A DNA stretch of 14,938 nt from JBBIJR01 sp037445875 (GCA_037445875.1 JBBIJR010000079.1:1-14938); one strand, 5' to 3'. Shown: positions 1-7,927, counted from the stretch's first letter. Notes: generated from the letters alone by a model not told the origin. Numbers and translations: made by a program.

Positions 1-309
1 AAATCGGCCGGCTTCCCGGAACCGGCCCCACCCAAGCATCCATCGTGCAACCGCGACCATGGGAACCTGCACGACCGATTCGAAAATCGGGTAAACGGAA
101 TACCATCGCCCGTCCACCCCGCGGGCCACTCCAAACTTCGGCCACGCCTCGAGATCCACCGGCGAGGTGTGCTGACTGTCCGCTATGGCCAGCGCCGTTC
201 GGAAAACCACCTCGGAATCGGGCGAACGGATTCCCCCGTAGTTCGTCAGGACATAAAGACCCGTCACGAACACGAAAAGGGCAGGCACAGCCACGCGCAT
301 TCCGGTCAT
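1..309 (-). CDS. N-terminal part of a polytopic membrane protein (glycosyltransferase-39/mannosyltransferase-like), runs off left edge
   Basis: This minus-strand frame is open for 103 codons from an ATG at 309 to the window edge. An in-frame TGA lies immediately upstream (310-312), so the start is the ATG at 309 or the one at 300; neither has a clear Shine-Dalgarno sequence. Residues 4-22 form a hydrophobic segment rich in V, A, L and F (first membrane helix or signal anchor). A polar stretch follows with the motif NYGGIRSPDSE and then RWYSVYPIFESVVQVP leading into a second hydrophobic segment. An N-terminal helix followed by an acidic periplasmic loop and a second helix resembles integral-membrane GT39/PMT-type glycosyltransferases and uncharacterised polytopic proteins, but this is inference from a fragment. 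It starts 77 nt beyond surE, behind a terminator, so it is probably transcribed separately or by read-through. That the frame is real is fairly sure; the function is weakly supported. Confidence 0.6.
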   Translation of the reverse strand, partial: MTGMRVAVPALFVFVTGLYVLTNYGGIRSPDSEVVFRTALAIADSQHTSPVDLEAWPKFGVARGVDGRWYSVYPIFESVVQVPMVAVARWMLGWGRFREAGRF

Positions 310-325
310 TCAGGCCGCCCGCATG

Positions 326-359
326 AAAAAAATCCTCACCACAAGCAAGCGATGAGGAT
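326..359 (-). terminator. Rho-independent terminator after surE
   Basis: Read on the minus strand, ATCCTCATC pairs with GGTGAGGAT (plus-strand 351-359 with 332-340). This gives a 9-bp stem with one G-T wobble and a 10-nt loop, followed directly by a run of seven T (plus-strand A 326-332). It sits 28 nt past the surE stop and should end the pgl-to-surE transcript. The run of T overlaps the end of the stem, as is usual. Confidence 0.8.
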
Positions 360-386
360 GTGTGACCGTGCCGTTCGGGCGGGCAC

Positions 387-1151
387 TCAGGCCGTGATGT
401 TCCACGTCTTGAGCACCTCCAGCATTCGGTAGTTGGTCATGTCGATGTGCACGGGCGTGACGGAAATCTGGTTCTTGGAAACGGCCACGTCGTCGACGTC
501 GTCCTCCGTATCCAGGTTCATCTTCTTTCCCGTCAGCCAGTAGTACGCTCGCCCGCTCAGATCGGTGCGCTGCTCGAAGTACTCTTCGTAGCGTCCCTTG
601 CCCTGGCGGGTGACCATGACTCCCTTCACGTCGCTCTTCTTGCAGGACGGAACATTGATGTTCAGCAGCGTATCGGGGGGGAGACCTTTTTCCAGCACGC
701 GCGCCACCATCCGGGCGGTGAACTCCGCGGCAAGGCTCATGTCGCTCTTCAGATCGAAACTCGTGAGCGACGCCGCCAGCGATGGCACACCCATGATGAT
801 CCCTTCGGTGGCCGCGCTCACGGTGCCCGAATAGAGGATGTTGGTCGCGGTGTTGGAGCCGTGGTTGATGCCCGACACCACCACGTCCGGCTTGCGGGCC
901 ATAATCTTCTTGATCGCGATCTTCACGCAGTCGGCCGGCGTGCCCAGAACCGCGTAGCCGTGGAATTTATCCACGCGGTTGAATTCCAGCACGCGAATGG
1001 GTTCGCTGATCGTGATGGCGTGGCCGACGGCACTGCGTTCCACGTGAGGCGCCACCACGGTGACCTCGCCCAACTTCTTCAGTTCCTTATACAGCGCGTA
1101 AAGGCCGTTGGCATCGATCCCGTCGTCGTTCGTGAGAAGAATGTGTTTCAT
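387..1151 (-). CDS. surE: 5'/3'-nucleotidase SurE
   Basis: SurE is a cytoplasmic metal-dependent phosphatase that removes the phosphate from nucleoside 5'- and 3'-monophosphates; it is linked to stress survival. The 254-residue protein has the family's normal length. The N-terminal motif LLTNDDGI carries the metal ligands D9 and D10, ERSAVGHAIT supplies S40, and VSGINHGSN supplies N96; together these form the classical SurE active site. GTPADCVK and YSGTVSAATEG are further conserved blocks. The ATG at 1151 is preceded by AAGGA about 7 nt upstream. It lies 38 nt after accD on the same strand and is followed by a strong terminator, so it is the last gene of the operon. Family assignment is secure. 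Confidence 0.97.
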   Translation of the reverse strand: MKHILLTNDDGIDANGLYALYKELKKLGEVTVVAPHVERSAVGHAITISEPIRVLEFNRVDKFHGYAVLGTPADCVKIAIKKIMARKPDVVVSGINHGSNTATNILYSGTVSAATEGIIMGVPSLAASLTSFDLKSDMSLAAEFTARMVARVLEKGLPPDTLLNINVPSCKKSDVKGVMVTRQGKGRYEEYFEQRTDLSGRAYYWLTGKKMNLDTEDDVDDVAVSKNQISVTPVHIDMTNYRMLEVLKTWNITA

Positions 1152-1189
1152 GAAATCAATCCTTGATGAATAGATTGCAGATCGGTTGA

Positions 1190-2068
1190 TTATTCTTTCA
1201 ACTGTTCCGGCTCCCAGGTCCGGTCGGCGTGCGTCTCGAAGAAACTCAGCAGGCGAAAGAGCATATCTTTCAATTGCTTGCGGTTTACGATCAGATCGAC
1301 GAAGCCGTGTTCGACCAGAAACTCGGCCCGCTGGAAACCGGGCGGGAGGTCCTTGCCGGTCGCCTCCTTGATCACACGGGGTCCGGCAAAACCGATGAGC
1401 GCGCCGGGTTCCGCGATGTTCACGTCCCCCAGCATGGCAAAGCTGGCGGTCACGCCTCCGGTCGTCGGGTCCGTCAACACGGAGATGAAGGGAAGGCCCG
1501 CCTCGTGCAGCAGCGCGAGACGCGCACTGGTCTTGGCCATCTGCATCAGGCTCAACGCGCCCTCCATCATGCGGGCTCCGCCGGACGCGGATACGATGAC
1601 CAGGGGATACCGGTGCTTGAGGGCGTCCTCAGCCGCCCGGGCGATCTTCTCACCGACCACCGAACCCATGCTGCCGCCGATAAATCCGAAATCCATTACT
1701 GCGATCACGACCGGTTTCTTGTGAATACGGCCGAATCCCGTCTGGACGGCGTCCTTCAAACCGGTCTTCGTCACCGTCGTGCGGATGCGGTCCGCGTATT
1801 TCTTGGTGTCCGTAAAATCCAGCGGATCAACCGAGACCATGTTGCGATAGGTGGGTATGAACGAATCCGGATCCAGGATGATCTCCAGATACGTTCTCGC
1901 AAACACGCGGAAATGATAGTCGCACTTCGGGCAGACGTTGAGGTTCTTCTCCAGGTCCTTCCGGTAGATGATTTCTGCGCACTGATCGCACTTGATCCAG
2001 ACGTTCGGCAGTTCCTTCCGGGCCTTGCCGCTCTTTAGGCCTTCCTTCCGCCGTTGGAACCAGTTCAC
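1190..2068 (-). CDS. accD: Acetyl-CoA carboxylase carboxyltransferase subunit beta
   Basis: AccD pairs with AccA to transfer the carboxyl group from carboxybiotin to acetyl-CoA, making malonyl-CoA for fatty-acid synthesis in the cytoplasm. The 292-residue protein has the typical N-terminal zinc ribbon (C27, C30, C46, C49) followed by the crotonase-like carboxyltransferase domain with VSASGGARMMEG (about residues 160-171) and DPTTGGVTASFAMLGD. The start is a GTG at 2066-2068 that overlaps the rimI stop as GTGA; the following MNWFQRRK sequence matches the usual AccD N-terminus, so the non-ATG start is well supported. No accA or biotin subunit gene is in the window, so the complex must be completed from elsewhere. 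The overlap with rimI points to translational coupling. Confidence 0.97.
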   Translation of the reverse strand: MNWFQRRKEGLKSGKARKELPNVWIKCDQCAEIIYRKDLEKNLNVCPKCDYHFRVFARTYLEIILDPDSFIPTYRNMVSVDPLDFTDTKKYADRIRTTVTKTGLKDAVQTGFGRIHKKPVVIAVMDFGFIGGSMGSVVGEKIARAAEDALKHRYPLVIVSASGGARMMEGALSLMQMAKTSARLALLHEAGLPFISVLTDPTTGGVTASFAMLGDVNIAEPGALIGFAGPRVIKEATGKDLPPGFQRAEFLVEHGFVDLIVNRKQLKDMLFRLLSFFETHADRTWEPEQLKE

Positions 2069-2556
2069 GCCGGGCTCCCGGGCTTCAAAGCGAGGTCCAT
2101 CAGGATCGCGTCTTCGTTTCTGAGAAAACCGTCATGGTAGTAGTTCTTTCGCACCCCGACCACGCGAAATCCGAACGATTCGTAGAGGCGGATGGCGGTC
2201 TTGTTGGACCGCCGTACCTCAAGGCATACTTTCCCGCAGGAGCGGTCCCGCGCCAGTTCCAGCACGTCCTCCAGAAGCACACGTCCGATGCCCAGACCGC
2301 GAAAGTCGGGATGAACGGCAATATTGGCAAGATGGCACTCATCCACGATGATCCACGTGACGGTGTACCCGACCACTTGTCCGTCGAACAGGGCGAGGCG
2401 CGGTACGGAGAGATCGGCGTTCTTCAACTCGTCGCGGAAGTGCGTACGCGTCCACGGCGTCTCGAAACTTCCGCCTTCGATGGCCAGCACGGAATCCAGG
2501 TCATCCTCGCCCATCGGTCTCAAGGCGACGGCGACCCGTGTCTCCTGAACGGCCAT
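2065..2556 (-). CDS. rimI: Ribosomal protein S18-alanine N-acetyltransferase RimI
   Basis: RimI is a GNAT-fold enzyme that acetylates the N-terminal alanine of ribosomal protein S18 using acetyl-CoA. The 163-residue product has the acetyl-CoA pyrophosphate-binding loop R86-G-L-G-I-G91 after the beta-4 strand HLANIAVHPD. It also has a conserved glutamate, E113 (LEVRRSN), and Y125 in AIRLYESFGF, the positions used for catalysis in RimI. The frame is open up to an ATG at 2586, but the ATG at 2556 is preferred: it has AAAGGAG 9 nt upstream, matches the family length, and begins 1 nt after the tsaB stop. The 3' end overlaps accD by 4 nt. The tsaE-tsaB-rimI order is common in bacteria. Confidence 0.94.
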   Translation of the reverse strand: MAVQETRVAVALRPMGEDDLDSVLAIEGGSFETPWTRTHFRDELKNADLSVPRLALFDGQVVGYTVTWIIVDECHLANIAVHPDFRGLGIGRVLLEDVLELARDRSCGKVCLEVRRSNKTAIRLYESFGFRVVGVRKNYYHDGFLRNEDAILMDLALKPGSPA

Positions 2557-2557
2557 C

Positions 2558-3223
2558 TTATCCCACTCCTTTGAACTTCTGCACATACAGCGGAACGACC
2601 TGCTCCAGATCGGCCGCTTCGTTTCGGTCCAGCATGGCGCAACCTATTTTTGCAACATACCAGGCGTCCGGCGCAGCATACTCACGGGCAAGCAGGGTCA
2701 CCGCCTGCTGCTCCAGCTCTTCGAAGATGTCCGGTTGTGGCGTCACCAGAACATCGCCTTGTTCGACGGTACGGATGACTTCGGACGTCGTGCGAACCTC
2801 CACGGCGCCTGTACGCCGTCCGCCGGCATATTGCGCGAAGTACCACTCGCCTCTGCGCGCGGGCATTGCGATCGCCAGACGGCCTTGCGTCATCCTGATC
2901 CGTTGAGCCAGTGCGTCCAGAGTCGGTACGCCCGCCAGCGGGATGCCCAGGCCGTGGCAGAGGCCTTTGGCAGCGGAGAGGCCGATGCGCAAGCCCGTAA
3001 ACGATCCGGGACCCAACGAGACCGCCACTCCCGTCAAATCCGACGGTTCCCGGCCGGCCTGCCGAAGCGTGATCTCAATCAGGCCGAACAGCCTCTCCGA
3101 ATGCGCGTTGGGGAGATTCAGCCGCATCTGGGACAATAGTCCAATACCGGATGAGTCGCCCAGAACCAGAGCTACGTCACAAATGGCGGAAGAAGTCTCC
3201 AATGCAAGGACCGTTCGTTCCAT
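2558..3223 (-). CDS. tsaB: tRNA threonylcarbamoyladenosine biosynthesis protein TsaB
   Basis: TsaB is the non-catalytic actin/HSP70-like partner of TsaD; with TsaE the complex transfers threonylcarbamoyl to A37 of ANN-decoding tRNAs (t6A). The 221 residues begin with the phosphate-1-like motif LALETSS and contain the family signature VSLGPGSFTGLRIGLSAAKGL (about residues 68-88). Length is normal. The ATG at 3223 follows the tsaE stop after 1 nt (TGA-A-ATG). The last codons carry the AAAGGAG ribosome binding site used by rimI. TsaD, the catalytic subunit, is not in the window. Confidence 0.95.
   Translation of the reverse strand: MERTVLALETSSAICDVALVLGDSSGIGLLSQMRLNLPNAHSERLFGLIEITLRQAGREPSDLTGVAVSLGPGSFTGLRIGLSAAKGLCHGLGIPLAGVPTLDALAQRIRMTQGRLAIAMPARRGEWYFAQYAGGRRTGAVEVRTTSEVIRTVEQGDVLVTPQPDIFEELEQQAVTLLAREYAAPDAWYVAKIGCAMLDRNEAADLEQVVPLYVQKFKGVG
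2566..2572 (-). promoter_or_regulatory. Shine-Dalgarno site fixing the rimI start
   Basis: AAAGGAG on the minus strand, 9 nt upstream of the ATG at 2556 and inside the last codons of tsaB (Phe-Lys-Gly-Val). It decides in favour of the 163-residue RimI over the 173-residue version starting at 2586. Confidence 0.8.
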
Positions 3224-3224
3224 T

Positions 3225-3671
3225 TCAATTTCCCGCCACCCAGACCCAGCGGACTTTTCGCGAGTCCTCCTCGAGTTTTTCCATGTCTACGCGCCAGAAG
3301 GGCGGGATCAGGAAAGAGATGACGTGGTCGGCCCACTCAATGAGGGTGATCGAATCCGCCTGGCCGAAGAACTCGTGCAAACCCAGTTCGGCAATGTCGC
3401 GGTCCGAGGAGATGCGGTAGAAGTCGAAATGATGCACCACAACGGGCCGATCCAGGCACCGGCCGTTATACTCATTCATGATGATGAAGGTCGGACTGTT
3501 AACGGGGTCTATAACCTGCAAACCCGCACACACGCCGCGAATGAACACGGTCTTGCCCGCACCCATGTCGCCAAAAACCGCCACTACCTGACCGGGTTCA
3601 ACGTGCCTCGAGAGGTCCTTCCCCAGATTGTATGTTTCGTCGGCAGCGAACGTTATCTTTTCAAAAAACAT
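3225..3671 (-). CDS. tsaE: tRNA threonylcarbamoyladenosine biosynthesis ATPase TsaE
   Basis: TsaE is the P-loop ATPase that cycles the TsaB-TsaD complex during t6A37 formation. The 148-residue protein has the Walker A motif GDMGAGKT (residues 34-41), the family motif NSPTFIIMNEY around residue 60, HHFDFYRI, and IEWAD, the conserved acidic segment. The length matches TsaE. It starts at an ATG at 3671, 40 nt after the histidine-kinase stop, with no strong Shine-Dalgarno in front of it. It is the first gene of the compact t6A/RimI/AccD block. A separate promoter in the 40-nt gap is not evident, so it may be read from upstream. Confidence 0.95.
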   Translation of the reverse strand: MFFEKITFAADETYNLGKDLSRHVEPGQVVAVFGDMGAGKTVFIRGVCAGLQVIDPVNSPTFIIMNEYNGRCLDRPVVVHHFDFYRISSDRDIAELGLHEFFGQADSITLIEWADHVISFLIPPFWRVDMEKLEEDSRKVRWVWVAGN

Positions 3672-3711
3672 GGCTCAACGTGGCGTAAACTACAAATATT
3701 AGCAGGGCCGT

Positions 3712-6700
3712 TCAAGACAATTTTGCGCTTGTCCCCGGGGCGCCGGCCGCGTCCATCGGAAGGATGAGCCGAAATTCCGTGCCCTCGGCCGATGTTTCGA
3801 AATTGATCTCGCCCTGATGGTTCCGGACAATTCCGTAACTGATAGAAAGGCCGAGACCGGTCCCCTGCCCGACGGCCTTGGTCGTGAAGAAGGGCTCGAA
3901 GATCTTGTGGCGAATGTTCTCGGGAATTCCAGGACCGTTGTCCCGGATGGCAAGAACGAAACGGGAGCCCTCCCGGTACGTCCGGATGACGACTTCTCCA
4001 TCCTTGCCGGACCTTCGTTGAGCGGCCTCGACGGCGTTGCGCAGGATGTTCATGATGGCATGGCTCAATTGTCCGTAGAATCCCTTGATCGACGCGACAT
4101 TGCCGTGTTCGGTCCGGATGCGAACGTTCCGTCTCTCTTGCGAGCGCACGAGACCGACCAGGTAATCAACCAGGGAACGGACGTGGATGTCCGTCTTTTC
4201 CGACTCGTACATGACCGCAAAATCCCGCAGGCCGACCACGATGTCCTTGATCCGTTCCGTCCCCGTTTTTATCGTGGCGACCATATCCCACATTTCGTGT
4301 ATCCTTCGCGTCAGTTCCTCCACTTGCGCCGCATCGCCGGCTTGTTCCCGGATCCCCTTGAGGATATCCTGGATGTCCTGCAGCTCCAGATCGAGGTTGA
4401 CGGCGTTTCCGTAGGTGAAATTCAGCGGGTTGTTGATCTCGTGAGACATGCCCGCCACCAGCCGCCCGAGGGAAGAGAGCTTCTCAGACTGGACCAGCTG
4501 GTCCTGCTGCCTGCGGATTTGATCGTTCTTCGATTCGAGTTCGCGGTTCTTGTCCTCGACCATCCGTGTTCGCTCGCGGACCCTCTCCTCAAGGACCTGG
4601 TTTCTCTTCTTGATGGCCTGGACCCTGGACTGAAAGAACGCATAGCCCACGACGCCGAACAGGGCCGCCACGGTCAGCTGGAACCACAGCGTCTTCCAGA
4701 ACGGCGGGTGGATGATCACTTCGAGGCGGGCGGGCTTTTCGTTCCATACGCCTTCGCTGTTGGCCGCCTTGACGTAGAAGACGTAGCGGCCGCCGTCCAG
4801 GTTGGTATAACTGACATACCGCCGCGAGCCCGAGTAGATCCAGTCCTCGTCAAAACCTTTCAGTCTGTAGGCGTACTGGTTTTTCTGCGGACTCGTGAAG
4901 TCCAGGGCCGCAAACTCGAACGCGAAGAAATTGTCCCGATAGCTGATCTCGATCTCCTTGAGGTGCATGATCTCCCGTTCGAATAGGACCACCTGGTCGA
5001 ACTTCTTGAAGGCGGTGATGTACACCGGAAAAACGGTTTTCCGCGGGACCAGTCCGCGCGGATCTACGGAGACGAGGCCTTTGATGCCTCCAAAATACAA
5101 CTTGCCATCGCGTCCGGTGCGGTAAGCGCCCTGATTGAACTCGCTGCTGGGCAGACCGTCCCGGCTGTCGAACTTGTGGAAGCGTTCCCTTCCCTGTTTT
5201 CGAGGATCGAACCGGCAAAGGCCGGCATTGGTCGAGAGCCACAGGCTCGAATCCGGTCCCAACAGGATACCGTACACGAGATTGTTCGGAAGGCCGTCCT
5301 TTTCCGTGACCATGTCGAATGCGCTGTTCCTCATATGGTTGAGGCCGCCCCCGTCGGTCCCGATCCACAAACTGCCGTCCGGATCCTCCAGCACGCTCAT
5401 GACGGTACTCTGGGACAGGCCTGCGGGATGGCTCTGGGCCGTCCAGGCTGTGAAGCGCTGCCCGTCGAATCGATTCAGTCCGTCGAACGTGCCCACCCAG
5501 AGGCGCCCTTGCCTGTCCACGGTCAGAGTGAATACATCGTCGCTCGAGAGGGAACCGGGCTCGCTCGAATGTCGGAAAGCCTCAAACCGTCCATGGGTTC
5601 TCCGTACGACCCCGCCTCCGAGCGTCCCAAACCACAGCGTGCCGCTTGAGTCCTCCGCGATGCACGATATGTAATTGGAGGATAGACTCCCCGGGACAGA
5701 CGCGTCCCTGCGGAACACCTGGAAGCGCTTGCCGTCGAACCGGTTCAGACCGTCCTCGGTCCCGATCCAGATGTCGCCCCGGCGGTCCTCGAACACGCAC
5801 ATCACATCGTCGCTGGAAAGGGAGGTTGGGTCTAGCGGACGGTGCCGGTAATGGGTAAACTTGCCGTCCTGGTAGCGGCATACACCGCCCCCGTGCGTCC
5901 CTATCCACAGGTCGCCATCGCGGTCTTCGAGAATGGCCCAGACATCGCTCGAGCACAGGGTGTTAGAATCGAAGGGGTTGTGACTGAAAACCGCGAATCG
6001 GTTGAGCCGAAGTTTGTTGAGACCTCCTCCCATCGTGCCCGCCCAGATGTTTCCCGACCGGTCCTGGACGATAGCCTCCACGTCGTTGTGGGAAAGGCTG
6101 GAGGGATCGGCCGGATCTTTCTGGAAGCGCGTCCAATGTCCGTCGTGCAACCGATGGAGTCCACCGTTCTCCGTTCCTATCCACAGCGCACGGTCGCGGT
6201 CGAAGCACAGCGACACGATCCGCTCGTCGGTCAGTCTCCCGTCGTCGATGCCGTAGGCACGGAAACGGCCTGTGGACCGCTCGTAACGGTTCAGGCCTTC
6301 CTGTGTTCCGATCCACAGACCTCCGCCGCTATCCGCGACGATTGCCCGGATGTTGTTGTGCGAGAGGCTGCCCGGATCTCCCGGCCGGCGCAGAAATCGC
6401 GTAACGCGGCCGTCCTTCAGACGGTTCAGCCCGGCCGAAGTGCCGACCCAGAGCGTATCGTATTCGTCGCAGAAGAGGGAGCGAATGCGGTCGTCCGAAA
6501 GCGTGTTCGCGCTGTCCGGAAGGGAGCGGAAGCGGGTGACGGCTCGGGTGCGGAGGTCGATTCGCCTCAGACCGTCCGACAGCGTGCCCACCCACAGGCC
6601 GCCCGAACGGTCGGCGGTCAGGGCGGTGATATGGTGCGTCGGCAGGAGCGCGGAGTCTCCCGGAACAAACCATCGTTGGATGCGGCCATCCTGGAAAGCG

Positions 6701-7044
6701 TTGAGCCCCTTTTCGGTTCCAATCCATATCACGCCGTCGGCGTCCTCACAGAGCGTCGTGATGTAGTTCTGCGTGAGGCTGTTGGGGTTGTCAGGCTCGT
6801 TCTTGTAGACGGTGAACTGGTAGCCGTTGTAGCGGTTGAGGCCGTCCTGGGTGCCGAACCACAGGAATCCGTCGCGGTCCTGCAGGATGGTTTCGACCAC
6901 ACTCTGCGAGAGCCCGTCTTCGATAGACAGGTGTTCGATGATGTATCCGGCCGATTGTCCCGAAAGCGCGGCCGGTTCACCCAGACCCACCAGGGCCGCG
7001 AGAGCCGTGCCGATGAGGCCGGAGAACGTGGAACGACAGCTCAT
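3712..7044 (-). CDS. Two-component-propeller sensor histidine kinase (14 Reg_prop repeats, Y_Y_Y domain, HisKA, HATPase)
   Basis: This 1110-residue protein has a signal peptide (residues 1-30, ending ALSGQSA). About 14 repeats follow of the form 'SLSxxxVxxIxEDxxGxLWIGTxxGLNRF' (residues 30-640), enough for two seven-bladed beta-propellers, then a Y_Y_Y immunoglobulin-like domain (about 700-775, with YAYRLKGFDEDW). Next come one membrane helix (about 780-802), a coiled coil (REQ/KNRELESKN region) and the kinase core. The phospho-acceptor is H868 in GMSHEINNP. The ATP-binding boxes are NAVEAA near 1003 (N box), DNGPGIP near 1033 (G1) and GTGLGLS near 1057 (G2). Such proteins sense periplasmic ligands, in Bacteroidota often polysaccharides, and signal across the inner membrane. 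Unlike the hybrid forms it has no receiver or HTH output domain, and no response regulator lies nearby. An upstream start at 7116 would overlap pgl by 47 nt and lacks a signal peptide at its N-terminus, so 7044 is preferred, although its Shine-Dalgarno is weak. Confidence 0.93.
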   Translation of the reverse strand: MSCRSTFSGLIGTALAALVGLGEPAALSGQSAGYIIEHLSIEDGLSQSVVETILQDRDGFLWFGTQDGLNRYNGYQFTVYKNEPDNPNSLTQNYITTLCEDADGVIWIGTEKGLNAFQDGRIQRWFVPGDSALLPTHHITALTADRSGGLWVGTLSDGLRRIDLRTRAVTRFRSLPDSANTLSDDRIRSLFCDEYDTLWVGTSAGLNRLKDGRVTRFLRRPGDPGSLSHNNIRAIVADSGGGLWIGTQEGLNRYERSTGRFRAYGIDDGRLTDERIVSLCFDRDRALWIGTENGGLHRLHDGHWTRFQKDPADPSSLSHNDVEAIVQDRSGNIWAGTMGGGLNKLRLNRFAVFSHNPFDSNTLCSSDVWAILEDRDGDLWIGTHGGGVCRYQDGKFTHYRHRPLDPTSLSSDDVMCVFEDRRGDIWIGTEDGLNRFDGKRFQVFRRDASVPGSLSSNYISCIAEDSSGTLWFGTLGGGVVRRTHGRFEAFRHSSEPGSLSSDDVFTLTVDRQGRLWVGTFDGLNRFDGQRFTAWTAQSHPAGLSQSTVMSVLEDPDGSLWIGTDGGGLNHMRNSAFDMVTEKDGLPNNLVYGILLGPDSSLWLSTNAGLCRFDPRKQGRERFHKFDSRDGLPSSEFNQGAYRTGRDGKLYFGGIKGLVSVDPRGLVPRKTVFPVYITAFKKFDQVVLFEREIMHLKEIEISYRDNFFAFEFAALDFTSPQKNQYAYRLKGFDEDWIYSGSRRYVSYTNLDGGRYVFYVKAANSEGVWNEKPARLEVIIHPPFWKTLWFQLTVAALFGVVGYAFFQSRVQAIKKRNQVLEERVRERTRMVEDKNRELESKNDQIRRQQDQLVQSEKLSSLGRLVAGMSHEINNPLNFTYGNAVNLDLELQDIQDILKGIREQAGDAAQVEELTRRIHEMWDMVATIKTGTERIKDIVVGLRDFAVMYESEKTDIHVRSLVDYLVGLVRSQERRNVRIRTEHGNVASIKGFYGQLSHAIMNILRNAVEAAQRRSGKDGEVVIRTYREGSRFVLAIRDNGPGIPENIRHKIFEPFFTTKAVGQGTGLGLSISYGIVRNHQGEINFETSAEGTEFRLILPMDAAGAPGTSAKLS

Positions 7045-7069
7045 GATATGCGGGAACGGCCGCCGGCGA

Positions 7070-7783
7070 TCAAAGCTGCGAGGCGGCCTCTTTATCCAAG
7101 AACCAATACACATCACCTGCAGGGCGGACGCGGCTGGCGGGGAACTGCGGATCGGCGGCTTTCAGCACACCGGCCACCGCCGGGGCCTTGGAGGCACCGG
7201 CAACCAGAAACACAACGTTGCGAGCCGCATTGATCAACGGAAGCGTAAACGTCACGCGGTGGGCTTTGAGTTTCTTGACGAAGTTGTCGGCCACGAGGCG
7301 CCCGGTTTCTTCCAACGCTTCGGTTTCGGGAAACAGCGAGGCCATGTGGCCGTCGTCTCCGAGCCCCAGCAGGATCAGATCGAAAGAAGGTACGGCAGGC
7401 TCCGGCGTGTCGAAAAGATCCCGAATCTCATCCTCGTACTGCTGGGCCGACAGCAGCGGATCCTCCTCCCCGGACACCCGGTGAATGTGCGCGGGAGGAA
7501 CGGATATTTTCGACAGCAGGGTGGAATGAGCCATGCCGTAGTTGCTGTCGGGATGCGTGGCCACGACGCACCGCTCGTCGCTCCAGAAAAAGTGCACGTT
7601 CGTCCAGTCCATCGAGTATCCGGCCAGAAATCGATAGAATCCCGCCGGCGTCGACCCGCCGGACAGTGCGATGACGGCACGTCTGCGTTCGGCACGGGCC
7701 TTGTCGACGATGTCCTTTGTCTTCGATGCCATTGGCTGATACAGATCGACCGCATGGGGAACGGTCGATATATGCGGCTGCAT
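7070..7783 (-). CDS. pgl: 6-phosphogluconolactonase
   Basis: Pgl hydrolyses 6-phosphogluconolactone to 6-phosphogluconate in the oxidative pentose phosphate pathway. The 237-residue length is right for the DevB/Pgl family of the NagB/SugarP-isomerase fold. The sequence shows ALSGGSTPAGFY (residues 39-50, phosphate loop), FFWSDERCV, and LGLGDDGHMASLFP, which contains the conserved GDDGHxASLFP active-site stretch. The ATG at 7783 has AAGAGGT a few bases upstream (plus-strand 7790-7796). It is the first gene of the leftward unit, preceded by a candidate promoter at 7836-7863. Its usual partners zwf and gnd are not in the window. The histidine kinase starts 25 nt downstream, close enough for co-transcription. 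Confidence 0.95.
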   Translation of the reverse strand: MQPHISTVPHAVDLYQPMASKTKDIVDKARAERRRAVIALSGGSTPAGFYRFLAGYSMDWTNVHFFWSDERCVVATHPDSNYGMAHSTLLSKISVPPAHIHRVSGEEDPLLSAQQYEDEIRDLFDTPEPAVPSFDLILLGLGDDGHMASLFPETEALEETGRLVADNFVKKLKAHRVTFTLPLINAARNVVFLVAGASKAPAVAGVLKAADPQFPASRVRPAGDVYWFLDKEAASQL

Positions 7784-7800
7784 TCGATCTACCTCTTAGT

Positions 7801-7810
7801 CCGATATCGG
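7801..7810. promoter_or_regulatory. Perfect 10-bp palindrome upstream of pgl
   Basis: CCGATATCGG is a perfect dyad lying between the candidate pgl transcription start and its ribosome binding site. A short perfect palindrome here could be a repressor site, but a 10-bp palindrome is not rare by chance and no second copy was seen in the divergent region. Confidence 0.25.
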
Positions 7811-7835
7811 GGCGAGTACGGAGACAGGGTTTTTT

Positions 7836-7863
7836 AAGATAAGCCAGAGCTTGGACTTTTCAA
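7836..7863 (-). promoter_or_regulatory. Candidate sigma-70-type promoter for pgl
   Basis: On the minus strand TTGAAA (plus 7858-7863; 5 of 6 to consensus) and TATCTT (plus 7836-7841; 4 of 6) are separated by 16 bp. This would start transcription near 7829 and give a leader of about 45 nt before the pgl ATG. The surrounding DNA is markedly more AT-rich than the genes. FCB bacteria can use a diverged -33/-7 consensus, so the match is only suggestive. Confidence 0.45.
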
Positions 7864-7898
7864 AACAAAAAAAACAATAACCTCCAAAACGAAATATA

Positions 7899-7927
7899 TT
7901 GACTTTGTTTTTGCAAATACCTAAGCT
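7899..7927 (+). promoter_or_regulatory. Candidate promoter for the outer-membrane protein gene
   Basis: TTGACT (7899-7904; 5 of 6 counting TTGAC) is followed after 17 bp by TAAGCT (7922-7927), a weak -10. The leader to the ATG at 8063 would be about 130 nt. The -10 is embedded in the dyad at 7921-7946, which would make it a natural place for control, but the weak -10 keeps confidence low. Confidence 0.35.

Noticed and set aside
7045..7116. Earlier start of the histidine kinase at 7116
   Set aside because: It would overlap pgl by 47 nt and place 24 charged residues before the signal peptide; the ATG at 7044 gives a normal secretory N-terminus.
5842..7233. 463-codon open frame on the plus strand, antisense to the histidine kinase
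   Set aside because: It follows the codon periodicity of the propeller repeats on the other strand, has a repetitive RV/E/D-rich composition with no domain, and runs into pgl. It is a shadow of a GC-rich repeated gene.
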